From NCBI GenBank assembly GCA_947595925.1, contig CANQEV010000010.1:1-63886 (forward strand): a stretch of DNA of 63,886 bases, given 5' to 3'. The notes beneath the pieces were generated by a model, which ran no database searches, was not told the origin of the DNA, and saw nothing but the letters and a program-made list of their open reading frames with translations. The position numbers were made by a program, and so were the translations under genes. The stretch is from an uncultured Acetatifactor sp. (GTDB taxonomy: Bacteria > Bacillota > Clostridia > Lachnospirales > Lachnospiraceae). Positions 26,317 to 35,586 of this stretch are shown here, piece by piece; position 1 is the first letter of the stretch; each line of letters opens with the position of its first letter.

Positions 26317-27081
26317 TCAGTAATCCACTTTCATCAGGCACAGGCCCTTTGCCGGCGCGGTAGGCCCCGCCAGAGAGCGGTCCTTCGCCTCCAGCAGTTC
26401 CCTCATGCTCTCCGGGCTCCGCTTCCCACATCCCACCTCAAGAAGCGTCCCCGTCAGGATCCTCACCATATACTGCAAAAACCCGGTTCCGTGATAGGTC
26501 AGGAGCAGATAGTCCCCCCTTCTCTCGATCCGGATCTCGTCCACCTCCCGGACCGTGGATTTCTTCATCCGGGGATTGCCGCAGAAGCTGGCGAAATCAT
26601 GCCTTCCCAGAAGATATCCCGCCGCCTTCCGCATGGCCTCCAGATCCGGCTCCCTCTCCAGCGCGTACACATACTTCCGGTCAAAGAGAGGTTTTGCCGG
26701 TCCCGCGTAGCAAGTGTACCGATATGTTTTTCCCCTGGCGTTGTACCGGCTGTGAAAGCCATCCGCCGCCTCCCGGACCTCGGAGACCAGGATATCCTCC
26801 GGAAGATATTGGTTCAGGTAATCCCGGATCTCTTCCGGCTTTTTTTTCGTCTGCAGCCGGACATTTGCAGTCATTCCCCGGGCGTGGACGCCCGCGTCCG
26901 TCCTGCCCGCGCCGATCACCTCCACCGGCTCTCCCTCCAGGATCCCCAGCACAGCTTCCAGTTTCCCCTGTATGGTCATGTCCGTGTTCGGCTGGTGCTC
27001 CCAGCCGTAATACCGCGTTCCGTCGTACTGCACGGTCAACTTATAATTCGCACTCACTTTTTTGTCCGCTCCCTGTCTCAT
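26317..27081 (-). CDS. truA: tRNA pseudouridine synthase A
   Basis: Makes pseudouridine at positions 38-40 of tRNA anticodon stems. 254 residues at most. The catalytic aspartate is in GAGRTDAGVHARG (near residue 60). YDGTRYYGWEHQPN and YNARGKTYRYTCY are further family motifs. The start is uncertain: ATG at 27081 gives eight extra residues, while GTG at 27057 (VSANYKL) has AGGGAG upstream. The gene stands alone here rather than in the ribosomal cluster where it is often found. Confidence 0.94.
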   Translation of the reverse strand: MRQGADKKVSANYKLTVQYDGTRYYGWEHQPNTDMTIQGKLEAVLGILEGEPVEVIGAGRTDAGVHARGMTANVRLQTKKKPEEIRDYLNQYLPEDILVSEVREAADGFHSRYNARGKTYRYTCYAGPAKPLFDRKYVYALEREPDLEAMRKAAGYLLGRHDFASFCGNPRMKKSTVREVDEIRIERRGDYLLLTYHGTGFLQYMVRILTGTLLEVGCGKRSPESMRELLEAKDRSLAGPTAPAKGLCLMKVDY

Positions 27082-27278
27082 TCAAAACCCAGGCGTCCGC
27101 CCAAACCAATTTGAAGACAAAACATCAGCATAAGCCCGGCTGCCGCGTGTTCTCCGGGATCTTCTCTGTAGTTGCACCGAGACACCGGCAATGCGCATGC
27201 GCACTCCTCCCAGAACCGAACTTATGCTGATGAGTCAAGTATAACTCTTCTAATGCCGAAAAGCAAGCATCACCTGAC

Positions 27279-30245
27279 CTACTTCAGCCAGGTATCCAGG
27301 ATCTCCCTGAGCCTTCCCATCTCCATGGGCTTTGCGATATGCCCGTTCATCCCCGCCTCCTGGGCGTTCCGGACATCCTCCGCAAAGGCGTTGGCGGTGA
27401 CCGCTACGATCGGGATCTCCTGGGCGTCTTCCCTTGCCAGCTTTCTAATCTCCGCCGTGGCCGCGTACCCGTCCATCACGGGCATCTGGATATCCATAAA
27501 GATCATCTCGTAATACCCTGGCTCGGAGTCCGCGAATTTCTTCACGGCTTCCCGGCCGTCCGCTGCGGTTTCCACCTCCAGCTCCATCATGCCGAGGATC
27601 TCCACGGCGATCTCCCGGTTCAGCTCATTATCATCCACGAGAAGGATCCTGTGCCCGGCAAAGGTATCCCGCTGGGCAGCGCTCTTCAACTCCTTTTCAG
27701 CCTCTTTTCCGGAACCCTTGTCTTCCACGGACGAATCCAGCTGTAAAAACAGGGTTACCCGGAAAGTAGTCCCCCGGTTCAGCTCGCTCTTCACATTGAT
27801 CCTGCCATCCATCAGTTTCACAATATTATAGGTGATCGTCATGCCAAGACCGGTGCCCTGCTCCTTGCTGACGCGCTCATCCTCCTCCCGCTCAAAAGGG
27901 GTAGCCAGTTTTTTCAGAAACTCGGGGCTCATTCCCTTCCCGTTATCCGAGAAGACAAATTCATAACACCCCACATTTTTCTTTCCCGTATATTTTTCGG
28001 TCAGCGCAAAGGAGATCTTTCCGCCCTCGCCGGTGTACTTCACGGCGTTGCTCATGATATTCATGAAGATCTGCTGGATCCTCAGCTGATCGCTGATCAC
28101 GTTTTCATGCTCCATGGGACTGATATCCACGGTCAGTTCCTGGTGCTTTGCCCGTATGGAGGGCTGTATCATGCTGAGCAGATTATCCATCAGGCTGGGC
28201 AGATGGATGGGCTCCTTCGACAATACGAATTTCCCCGCCTCGATCTTGCTCATATCCAGCACCTCGTTGATCAGGGCCAGCAGGTATTGACTGGATGAGT
28301 CGATCTTGTCGAGGCAGTTCTGAAGGCGCTCCCTGTCGTCCATGTGCTTTCTGGCGATGGTGGACATGCCGATAATGGCGTTCATGGGCGTCCGGATATC
28401 GTGGCTCATGCGGGAGAGGAACTCCGTCTTTGTGGCGTTCGCCCTCTCCGCCGCCTCGCAGGCCAGCTTCAGCGCCGCATTGGTCTCCATGAGTTTCGAG
28501 GCGCTGTCGGTGATATCCTGTACCAGTCCCATGACTTCGTTTTTATCCCGGGTAAGCGTAAACTTCAGCCAGACCTGGTTCCCCTGCGAATCCCGGTACC
28601 CGATCTCCCGGATGTCATTTGACGGCGCGTCGCCATCCTCCCCGGCAAAGATGGGAAGATTCATAATGACGTGCTTTTCGTCCACACAGGCCAGCCGGTC
28701 CCGGAACTCCTCCCGGCTGATGACGGCGTCCCCCGGCGTTATCCCCTGAAAATGCAGGAGCTGGACAAGGCTTTCTCCGACAAAGACCGTCTGATCCATG
28801 ACGTTATACTGGAACACGCCGATCCGCCCTCCCGACATGGTGAGGATCCGGGACACCCGGGAAGCATAGTCCTTCAGGTCCGTCTGCAGCTCCATGACGG
28901 AATTGCCGAGGGCGTCAATCTCCTTGATCCCCGACTTCGGAAGTTCTACTAAATTTTTGGGATTTTTCCCGCTGCCGATGGTGTACGCCATGCGTCTCAC
29001 CGGACGGCTGACGCGGAAGCTGATGAAAAATGCAAACAGGATGCTCACCAGCAGCGTGATCGCCAGGGAGATGACCGTAACCCGGATCAGCGTGTAAAAG
29101 GAATTCAGGACTTCCTTCTGTTCCGCCACAGATATGACCGCCCAGTCCTGCTCCCGATAGGGGGAACCGGAGGCGTAAAGATTCAGGGTCTGGATACTCC
29201 CCACGAGTTTAGAACCGCTTTCCACGGTAAAATCATAGAGTCCGTTCCGAATACTTTTCTCCGTCGTAAGGGGCGTCCCCTCGCCCATCAACCTGGAATA
29301 GACGTTTCCCCGGTGCAGGATGGGCTCATATACCCCTTTCCCATTCCGGTCCAATCCCAGGATGTAGCAGATATTATCCGTGTAAAATCCCGCCGTGAGA
29401 ATGCTCTGGGAAATCGTCTTCTCTAAAAGCCCGATGCCCACCACGCCATAAACAGTCCCGTCTTCCGCCACCAGGGGCAGGGTGTATTTCATGCTTTCCG
29501 TCTGGCTTCCGGAAATCTTTGACATGCCGCTCCAGAACCCCAGGTTGTAGAGGGGGATGTCCCTGTGCTCCGAATAACTTCGAATCGGTTCATAGAAAAA
29601 GTCCAGGTCCCTGCCGCTGCCCTCCGTCACGTCCAGATAAGTGGACCAGTCGAAATCCAGCGCCAGCTTCAGGTTCCGGGCGATCTCAGAACTGCCCATC
29701 TCCATATAGACATCCTTGTGCTCCTCGTTGTCATTCTCCCTCGTATCCGTATCCCGCAGATAAATACCGGCCCGGAGTTTTTTGTCCCCGTCGTCGTACA
29801 GCTCCCCTGTGTCCAGGATAAGGAAGGCGTCGTTTACCTGGTCCTGGCGGATCAGCGTGATCAGGAGCTCCGCGCAGGAACTCAGCAGCTCCTTATTCAG
29901 CCCCTCGTCCTTCCGCACGGCCTCTGCGGTAACGCCCCGCTCCTCAAACAGATCCTCGGCGATCTGACCGATCTCCTGGGCCGTCTGGAAGACCATGGCG
30001 GTCTTCTCGTTTAAGGCGGACTCCACATAAGCCTTGCGGTCCTGGGTCTTCTCTATGAGGACATGATAAAAGTCATTGATGCTGCTGTCCAGCCCGCCGT
30101 TAAAAATCAAGGCCACCACAAATACACAGACCTCAAGCATTGCCAAAAACAGCATGGGGCCCATCACTTTAAACAGCAGGGAACGATTCCCATGCCGTCC
30201 GTCTTTTTTTCTCTCGTCCGTCACATTCCGCCGCAGATTACTCAC
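27279..30245 (-). CDS. Hybrid sensor histidine kinase/response regulator
   Basis: 988-residue membrane sensor. After a basic start, a membrane helix covers about 24-48. A large outside domain of Cache type follows (about 50-380, with FYEPIRSYSEHRD and VYGVVGIGLLEKTIS). A second helix lies about 383-407, then HAMP, PAS (about 475-590), HisKA with the phosphorylated His615 (SRMSHDIRTPMNAIIG), an ATPase domain and a receiver with Asp918 (MIFMDIQMPVMDGY). The start is GTG, overlapping the stop of the solute-binding gene by 8 bp. That coupling suggests the binding protein feeds its ligand to this kinase. The kinase has its own receiver, and the final output partner is not evident. Confidence 0.94.
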   Translation of the reverse strand: MSNLRRNVTDERKKDGRHGNRSLLFKVMGPMLFLAMLEVCVFVVALIFNGGLDSSINDFYHVLIEKTQDRKAYVESALNEKTAMVFQTAQEIGQIAEDLFEERGVTAEAVRKDEGLNKELLSSCAELLITLIRQDQVNDAFLILDTGELYDDGDKKLRAGIYLRDTDTRENDNEEHKDVYMEMGSSEIARNLKLALDFDWSTYLDVTEGSGRDLDFFYEPIRSYSEHRDIPLYNLGFWSGMSKISGSQTESMKYTLPLVAEDGTVYGVVGIGLLEKTISQSILTAGFYTDNICYILGLDRNGKGVYEPILHRGNVYSRLMGEGTPLTTEKSIRNGLYDFTVESGSKLVGSIQTLNLYASGSPYREQDWAVISVAEQKEVLNSFYTLIRVTVISLAITLLVSILFAFFISFRVSRPVRRMAYTIGSGKNPKNLVELPKSGIKEIDALGNSVMELQTDLKDYASRVSRILTMSGGRIGVFQYNVMDQTVFVGESLVQLLHFQGITPGDAVISREEFRDRLACVDEKHVIMNLPIFAGEDGDAPSNDIREIGYRDSQGNQVWLKFTLTRDKNEVMGLVQDITDSASKLMETNAALKLACEAAERANATKTEFLSRMSHDIRTPMNAIIGMSTIARKHMDDRERLQNCLDKIDSSSQYLLALINEVLDMSKIEAGKFVLSKEPIHLPSLMDNLLSMIQPSIRAKHQELTVDISPMEHENVISDQLRIQQIFMNIMSNAVKYTGEGGKISFALTEKYTGKKNVGCYEFVFSDNGKGMSPEFLKKLATPFEREEDERVSKEQGTGLGMTITYNIVKLMDGRINVKSELNRGTTFRVTLFLQLDSSVEDKGSGKEAEKELKSAAQRDTFAGHRILLVDDNELNREIAVEILGMMELEVETAADGREAVKKFADSEPGYYEMIFMDIQMPVMDGYAATAEIRKLAREDAQEIPIVAVTANAFAEDVRNAQEAGMNGHIAKPMEMGRLREILDTWLK

Positions 30246-31707
30246 CTACTATTTCAAAAAATCCCTGTTCAAAATCCTTGTACCAGGCGTCGAAAGCCGC
30301 CTCATCCGTGTACTCCGCAAGAACCGTCTCCCGATCCTCTCCATTCTCCCGGATCCGCCGCCACGCTTCCTCATAGGCCCCCGCAGCGGTGAGTTCCATC
30401 GTATTCCCGATATAATCCCTCATCTCCGCCGAGCGGTCAAAAGCCGGGCTGGTGTAAAGATGGCTGCCGTTTACCTCCTCGATGGCAACGGAAAACACAT
30501 TCCGCACAGTCCCGCTGAGCGCATCTTCGCCCACCGTATCTGTTATGGTCTGCAGGTCATTCGCAGTCTTCTTTACCGGGAGATACCCCGAATCCACGGA
30601 GAACCGGATGTTCCTCTCCGTATCCGTGATCCACTTCAAGAACAGCGCGCAGGCGTACTCCGTCTTCTCGTCCGATTTCAGGACGGACATGCCGGCGCCC
30701 TGCTGGACGATATAGGGCTCGCTCCCCTCAAAAGAGGGAACGGGAAGAACCGCGTTTTCAATGGGATATGGCAGGGCGTCCCCTATGGTCACTTCCGTGG
30801 GGAAATACATGGCTCCCGTGTTGGAACACACCATGGCCAGGATCGCGCCGATCTTCGCGTCGTCGCTGCGGAAGCGGCTCTGCGCCGTAAAATACCCCTT
30901 TACATAGGGCACGTAATAATTTTCCCAAAGTCTCCTGACCGTCTCCTTGTCCACGGCCGGCTCCGGGCTGCCGTCGGCGTTCAGGCGCGCGAACTCATTT
31001 CCTAGCTGCTTGGCCCCCACGACCATATAATTCGCCACGGAATCCCTTCCAAAGAAAGCCTTTCCGTCGTTCTCCACGTCCGGGGTCAGCCCGTCCGTAT
31101 ATTCATAATACTTTTCCGAGACTCTTACCAGCCCCTCCCAGGTGGAGAGATCCGCATAGCTCACGCCGCATTCCTCCGCGAACTTTTCCCAGTCCGTGAG
31201 ATTGATCATCATGATCTCCGTGGACTTTGCCGTGGGAAAGATCTTCAGCGCGCCCTCCTGTCCCAGAGAGCCCTCCTGCAGATAATCCTCCACGTACTCC
31301 GCCATCTCCTCCTTCGAAAGATACTTGCTCAGGTCCACCAGCATTCCCATCTGATCCACCTGATAGGCCGTCTCCGCGTAAGTCCCGAAGATATTGGGCA
31401 TGGCGTCCGCCCCCGGCTCCTGATTCACGGCGTCGATCACGTTCTGGGCCAGCTCTCCCACGGAATTCTGGGAATACGCCTCCACAAAGATCCCTTTCTC
31501 CGCCCCCACAGTATTGTTAAACTCCTCCACAAGTTCGTCAAACTGGGTCTGCTGCACGCCGTTGTAATAATGCCAAACCGTAATGCTGACAGGGGATTTC
31601 GGATCCAGCAGCCTGTCATATCCCTTTCCGCATCCCGCAGCGGTCAGCACGGTCAGCGCTGATAACGCGGCGATAAACATTTTTCCCAATCTATTTTTTC
31701 TCATCAT
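30238..31707 (-). CDS. Extracellular solute-binding lipoprotein (sugar type)
   Basis: 489-residue family 1-type solute-binding protein anchored by a lipid. The signal peptide ends in the lipobox LTAAGC (Cys26). The mature part begins ITVWHYYNGVQQTQFDELVEEFN, a typical start for ABC sugar-binding proteins. GGGAGGTTGGA precedes the ATG. No permease or ATPase genes lie nearby; instead the 3' end overlaps the hybrid kinase gene by 8 bp. It probably works as the extracellular sensor part of that kinase rather than in transport. The LacI-uxaC genes and xylanase nearby suggest a plant-polysaccharide sugar as ligand, but this is inference. Confidence 0.92.
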   Translation of the reverse strand: MMRKNRLGKMFIAALSALTVLTAAGCGKGYDRLLDPKSPVSITVWHYYNGVQQTQFDELVEEFNNTVGAEKGIFVEAYSQNSVGELAQNVIDAVNQEPGADAMPNIFGTYAETAYQVDQMGMLVDLSKYLSKEEMAEYVEDYLQEGSLGQEGALKIFPTAKSTEIMMINLTDWEKFAEECGVSYADLSTWEGLVRVSEKYYEYTDGLTPDVENDGKAFFGRDSVANYMVVGAKQLGNEFARLNADGSPEPAVDKETVRRLWENYYVPYVKGYFTAQSRFRSDDAKIGAILAMVCSNTGAMYFPTEVTIGDALPYPIENAVLPVPSFEGSEPYIVQQGAGMSVLKSDEKTEYACALFLKWITDTERNIRFSVDSGYLPVKKTANDLQTITDTVGEDALSGTVRNVFSVAIEEVNGSHLYTSPAFDRSAEMRDYIGNTMELTAAGAYEEAWRRIRENGEDRETVLAEYTDEAAFDAWYKDFEQGFFEIVGE

Positions 31708-31753
31708 TCCAACCTCCCGCCGGTCATTTCTCCTCCGAATTTCACACTTCCTA

Positions 31754-31783
31754 ATTATAGTTGCTATGGCAAGCCTTTGTCAA
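31754..31783 (-). promoter_or_regulatory. Promoter of the solute-binding/kinase operon
   Basis: TTGACA (31778-31783) and TATAAT (31754-31759) on the minus strand are separated by 18 bases. Confidence 0.82.
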
Positions 31784-31884
31784 GTATCCGCGGCCCCGGA
31801 AGCAGCACCAGGCCCTGAACGGCACCTCGCCCTGGGACGCCGCGTTCTGACGGCAGCCGCCGTGAACCGAACCGCCGCCATATA

Positions 31885-31913
31885 TTGCTTTCCGGCGGGA
31901 ACTGCGTTATAAT
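31885..31913 (+). promoter_or_regulatory. Promoter of the LacI gene and uxaC
   Basis: TTGCTT (31885-31890) and TATAAT (31908-31913) are separated by 17 bases. The expected start, near 31920, falls at the edge of a palindromic operator. Confidence 0.72.
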
Positions 31914-31919
31914 GACAGT

Positions 31920-31935
31920 ATGTAACTGCTTACAT
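31920..31935. promoter_or_regulatory. Palindromic operator ATGTAACTGCTTACAT
   Basis: Perfect arms ATGTAA and TTACAT flank CTGC. The shape is that of LacI/GalR or CcpA-type operators (TGTAA-N4-TTACA). It covers the predicted transcript start of the LacI gene, which fits repression. An identical 16-mer occurs upstream of ppdK at 54322-54337. Confidence 0.7.
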
Positions 31936-31967
31936 TTGTATTTTGGGGACCGTTTTAAGGAGGATTC

Positions 31968-32981
31968 ATGGCACTGACCATCTACGACATCTCAAAGAAA
32001 GCCGGCGTTTCCATCGCGACCGTCTCCCGCGTTTTAAACGGAAACGGCAGCGTGAAACCCGCCACCAGGGAAAAGGTGCTGCGCGTTATCGAAGAATATG
32101 ACTACACCCCCAACGCCTTTGCCCGCGGGATGGGGCTGCGCTCCCTGCGCACCATCGGCATCCTCTGCGCCGACTCCTCCGACCTTGTCCTCGCAAAGGC
32201 CGTCTACTTTCTGGAGCGGGAGCTCCACGCCAACGGCTACGAATCCCTGCTCTGCTGCACGGGCTACCAGCTGAGCGACAGAAAGAACTACATCAACCTG
32301 ATCCTGTCAAAAAAAGTGGACAGCCTGATCCTTGTGGGCTCCAATTTTATCTCTGCCGCCGAGGAGGACAACGAATACATCCGGGAGGCCGCCCGGCAGG
32401 TTCCCATCATGCTTCTGAACGCCTCCTACGACTGCCCGAACGTGTACAGCACGCTCTGCGACGATCACGCCGCCATGTTCGAGGCCGCATCCATCCTGAT
32501 CCGCTCGGGAATCCAGGATATTCTCTACCTTTACGACTCCAATTCCTACAGCGGCGTCAAAAAGCTCAGCGGGTACAGGGACGCCATGAAAAGTCATGGG
32601 CTCGGCGACTGCGAACATCTGATCCGCTATTACGACGGAAAGCCCGATCAAATCAACGCGATTACCGATTTTATCTGCCGGATCGCAGACGATGGCACCG
32701 TCTTCCACGGGATCATCGCCTCAGACGATTCCCTCGCCATCGGCGCGCTGAAATACGCCCACAGGAGGGGGATTGACATCCCCCGGGAACTCTCCATCAT
32801 CGGCTGCAACAACTCCATGCTGACCTCCTGCTGCGAGCCGGAGCTCACCAGCGTGGACAACCGCCTGGAAGACCTGACCCACACGCTGGTAAAGACTCTC
32901 TTAGGGGTCCTCTCCGGGAAGGAACCTCCCGCCCAGCGCATCTTTCCGGCCAGGCTGATCAAGCGGGGCACTACCGTTTAA
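31968..32981 (+). CDS. LacI family transcriptional regulator
   Basis: 337-residue repressor. The N-terminal helix-turn-helix is textbook (LTIYDISKKAGVSIATVSRVLNG), followed by the hinge helix region ending near residue 60 and a periplasmic-binding-protein-like ligand domain (IGILCADSSD onwards; IIASDDSLAIGALKYAHRRG). AAGGAGGATTC precedes the ATG. It lies 65 bp upstream of uxaC in the same direction and probably controls it in response to a uronate or its breakdown product. A palindrome at its own promoter suggests autoregulation. Confidence 0.94.
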   Translation: MALTIYDISKKAGVSIATVSRVLNGNGSVKPATREKVLRVIEEYDYTPNAFARGMGLRSLRTIGILCADSSDLVLAKAVYFLERELHANGYESLLCCTGYQLSDRKNYINLILSKKVDSLILVGSNFISAAEEDNEYIREAARQVPIMLLNASYDCPNVYSTLCDDHAAMFEAASILIRSGIQDILYLYDSNSYSGVKKLSGYRDAMKSHGLGDCEHLIRYYDGKPDQINAITDFICRIADDGTVFHGIIASDDSLAIGALKYAHRRGIDIPRELSIIGCNNSMLTSCCEPELTSVDNRLEDLTHTLVKTLLGVLSGKEPPAQRIFPARLIKRGTTV

Positions 32982-33046
32982 CTTCCGTATTCCTGCGGCC
33001 TTGGGCCGCCGGCTTATAAAAAACATATTACAAGGAGGAACCTGAC

Positions 33047-34462
33047 ATGAAAGCATTCATGGATAAAAACTTCCTGCTCTCCAATGAGACGGCGAAGGAA
33101 CTCTACTTCGGCTGGGCGGCGGACACTCCCGTGCTGGACTATCACTGTCACATCAACCCCCGGGAGATCTGGGAGGACAGAAAGTTTGAAAACATCACCC
33201 AGGTCTGGCTGGGCGGGGACCACTACAAATGGCGCTTTATGAGATCCTGCGGCGTGGAAGAAGCCTATATAACGGGCGACGCCCCCGACAGGGAGAAATT
33301 TATGAAATGGGCCGAGTGCCTTGGAAAGGCCATCGGCAACCCCCTCTTTCACTGGAGCCATCTGGAACTTCGGAAATACTTCGGTTACGACGGCATCCTG
33401 AACAAAAACACCGCCGGGGAAGTCTGGGAGCTCTGCAGCCGCAGACTGGCCGATCCCTCCATGAGCGCCCGGGGGCTCATCCGGCAGTCCAATGTCACCC
33501 TGATCTGCACCACCGACGATCCCGCCGACTCCCTGGAGTATCATAAAAAGATCGCGGAGGACGACTCCTTTCCAGTACAGGTGCTCCCCGCCTGGCGGCC
33601 CGACAAAGCCATGAATTTAGGAAAACCCGACTATCTGGATTACCTCTCCAAACTGGAACAGGTTTCCGGCGTAAAGATCGACAGTTTTGACGCCCTCTGC
33701 AGGGCCCTCCGCCTCCGCATGGATTTCTTCTCTTCGATGGGGTGCCGCGTGTCCGACCACGGTCTGGAGTACGTCATGTACCAGCCTGCAGAAAATGCGG
33801 AGATTGAAACTATCTTTGCAAAGAGGCTGAAGGGCGAGGCTGTGACAAAATCCGAAGAATTGAAATTCAAGACGGCATTCCTGCTCTTTTCCGGCAGGGA
33901 ATACGCGAGAAGGAACTGGGTGATGCAGCTCCACTACGGCTGCAAGCGGGACAACAATACGCTGCGCTATGAGCAGCTGGGGCCGGATACGGGGTTTGAC
34001 TGCATCAACAATTACACTCCCTCCGCCGAAATGACCGACCTTCTGAACGCCCTGTGCAAAACGGACGAGCTGCCGAGGACCATCCTCTACAGCTTAAACC
34101 CCAACGACAACCAGGCCATCGGCACCATCATCGGCTGTTTCCAGGATTCCACCGCCGCTGCCAAGATCCAGCAGGGGAGCGCCTGGTGGTTCAACGACCA
34201 CAAGACGGGGATCCAGGATCAATTGACCTCCCTGGCAAATCTGGGGAACCTCTCCGGTTTTGTAGGCATGCTGACCGATTCCAGGAGCTTTCTGTCCTAC
34301 ACCCGCCACGACTACTTCCGCCGCATCCTCTGCAATCTCCTGGGGACCTGGGTGGAGAACGGCGAATATCCAGCGGACTTCGAGACTCTGGGGGAGATCG
34401 TGAAGGGCATCAGCTACAACAACGCCGTGAACTACTTCGGCTTTGATCTGGAGAAGGCCTGA
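33047..34462 (+). CDS. uxaC: Glucuronate isomerase
   Basis: Interconverts D-glucuronate and D-fructuronate, and galacturonate and tagaturonate, in hexuronate breakdown. 471 residues, normal length. The metal-binding motif DYHCHINPREI (His33, His35) opens an amidohydrolase-type barrel; further motifs are HWSHLELRKYFG and LCTTDDP-like ICTTDDPADS. AAGGAGGAACC precedes the ATG. It is the only hexuronate gene here: the reductase, dehydratase and kinase are not in the window. With the GH10 xylanase and GH43 enzyme it fits use of glucuronoxylan. Confidence 0.96.
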   Translation: MKAFMDKNFLLSNETAKELYFGWAADTPVLDYHCHINPREIWEDRKFENITQVWLGGDHYKWRFMRSCGVEEAYITGDAPDREKFMKWAECLGKAIGNPLFHWSHLELRKYFGYDGILNKNTAGEVWELCSRRLADPSMSARGLIRQSNVTLICTTDDPADSLEYHKKIAEDDSFPVQVLPAWRPDKAMNLGKPDYLDYLSKLEQVSGVKIDSFDALCRALRLRMDFFSSMGCRVSDHGLEYVMYQPAENAEIETIFAKRLKGEAVTKSEELKFKTAFLLFSGREYARRNWVMQLHYGCKRDNNTLRYEQLGPDTGFDCINNYTPSAEMTDLLNALCKTDELPRTILYSLNPNDNQAIGTIIGCFQDSTAAAKIQQGSAWWFNDHKTGIQDQLTSLANLGNLSGFVGMLTDSRSFLSYTRHDYFRRILCNLLGTWVENGEYPADFETLGEIVKGISYNNAVNYFGFDLEKA

Positions 34463-34468
34463 AACTTT

Positions 34469-34521
34469 ACGGCCTGCCCCTCCCCAGGCATCGGTCCGGG
34501 GAGAAGGCAGGCCGTTTTTTT
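34469..34521 (+). terminator. Terminator of uxaC
   Basis: ACGGCCTGCC and GGCAGGCCGT form the outer stem, with TCCCC pairing GGGGA inside. TTTTTTT follows. It separates uxaC from the convergent HD-GYP gene. Confidence 0.9.
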
Positions 34522-34532
34522 AACTAATTTTT

Positions 34533-35579
34533 CTATCGCATCCGGTCCGAAAACTCCTCCAGCTGCTCCCTGACGTGCTGGAAGCAGCGCATGATCTTCG
34601 GGTTGAATACGCCGCACTCCCCTTTTACAATCATGTCATAGGACTTCTGATAGCTGTAGCTCTGCTTGTAGATACGCTTGCTGACCAGAGCGTCGTACAC
34701 GTCCACGATGGAGACGATCTGGGCGCTGAAAGGGATATCGTCCCCCTTCAGGCCGTCCGGATAACCGGCACCGTCGTACCTCTCGTGATGATGCCGGCAG
34801 ATCTCGTAAGTGATCCGGTACTGCTCGTCGTCCTGCACGTCCGCCAGGAGGCGAAGCATCTCGCAGCCACGGGTCGTATGTCCGCACATCACCTCGCGCT
34901 CGGAGGCGGTGAGGGGACCGGGCTTTAAGAGAATGCTGTCCGGTATGACGATCTTTCCGATGTCATGGAGCGCGGCCGCCCGCACCACCTGCGTCCGGTA
35001 CTGCTCGGTCAGGCCCTCCTCCGGGTACAGCTCCACATAGCCGTTTATCATGATCTCCGTCATTCCCTTGACCCGTTTGATATGCATTTCCGAACCCGTA
35101 TCCCGGAACTCTACCATACAGGCGACGGTATCCATGAGATTGTTGTAAAACTTATTCAGCTTCTCCGTCTGCTCCACCAGCGCGTCCTTCAAAGTCCGGC
35201 AGTTGTGGTACATCTCGACGATGTTGTCCACCTCCCTGCGGACGATCTGCGCTGAAAAAGGCTTGTGGATCACCGCCATGGCACCCATGGTATAACAGGC
35301 GACCTCCAGGGAAGGATCCGTATTGGCCGTCACCATGGCGATGGGAATATCCCGGAAATTCGGACTGGATTTCAAAACCTGCAGAACCTGATAGCCGTTC
35401 AGCACGGGCATCACGAGATCCAGGAGGATGACCACGATATCCTTTCCCCGCTTTCCCAGCTGCAGAATGGCCTCTTTTCCGTCCTTCGCCAGTATCACGT
35501 CATAGTCCGTCCCGAAGATCTGAAACAGAAGCTCTCTCTCCAGTTCATCGTCGTCCACTGCTAAAATGGCTTTTCTCAT
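34533..35579 (-). CDS. Response regulator with HD-GYP domain
   Basis: 348 residues. The receiver domain (about 3-120) has the phosphorylated Asp54 (VILLDLVMP) and Lys106. It is joined to an HD-GYP phosphodiesterase domain (about 145-340) with HD at 205-206 (ALHDIGKIVIPD), HHERYDGAGYPDG and GYP at 272-274. HD-GYP proteins cleave cyclic-di-GMP to pGpG or GMP; the full motif set predicts activity. GGAAGGTGAG precedes the ATG. It lies 7 bp after the FapA-like gene and is almost certainly in the same operon. Which kinase phosphorylates it is unknown; the hybrid kinase nearby is one possibility. Confidence 0.94.
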   Translation of the reverse strand: MRKAILAVDDDELERELLFQIFGTDYDVILAKDGKEAILQLGKRGKDIVVILLDLVMPVLNGYQVLQVLKSSPNFRDIPIAMVTANTDPSLEVACYTMGAMAVIHKPFSAQIVRREVDNIVEMYHNCRTLKDALVEQTEKLNKFYNNLMDTVACMVEFRDTGSEMHIKRVKGMTEIMINGYVELYPEEGLTEQYRTQVVRAAALHDIGKIVIPDSILLKPGPLTASEREVMCGHTTRGCEMLRLLADVQDDEQYRITYEICRHHHERYDGAGYPDGLKGDDIPFSAQIVSIVDVYDALVSKRIYKQSYSYQKSYDMIVKGECGVFNPKIMRCFQHVREQLEEFSDRMR

Positions 35580-35586
35580 GCCGCTC

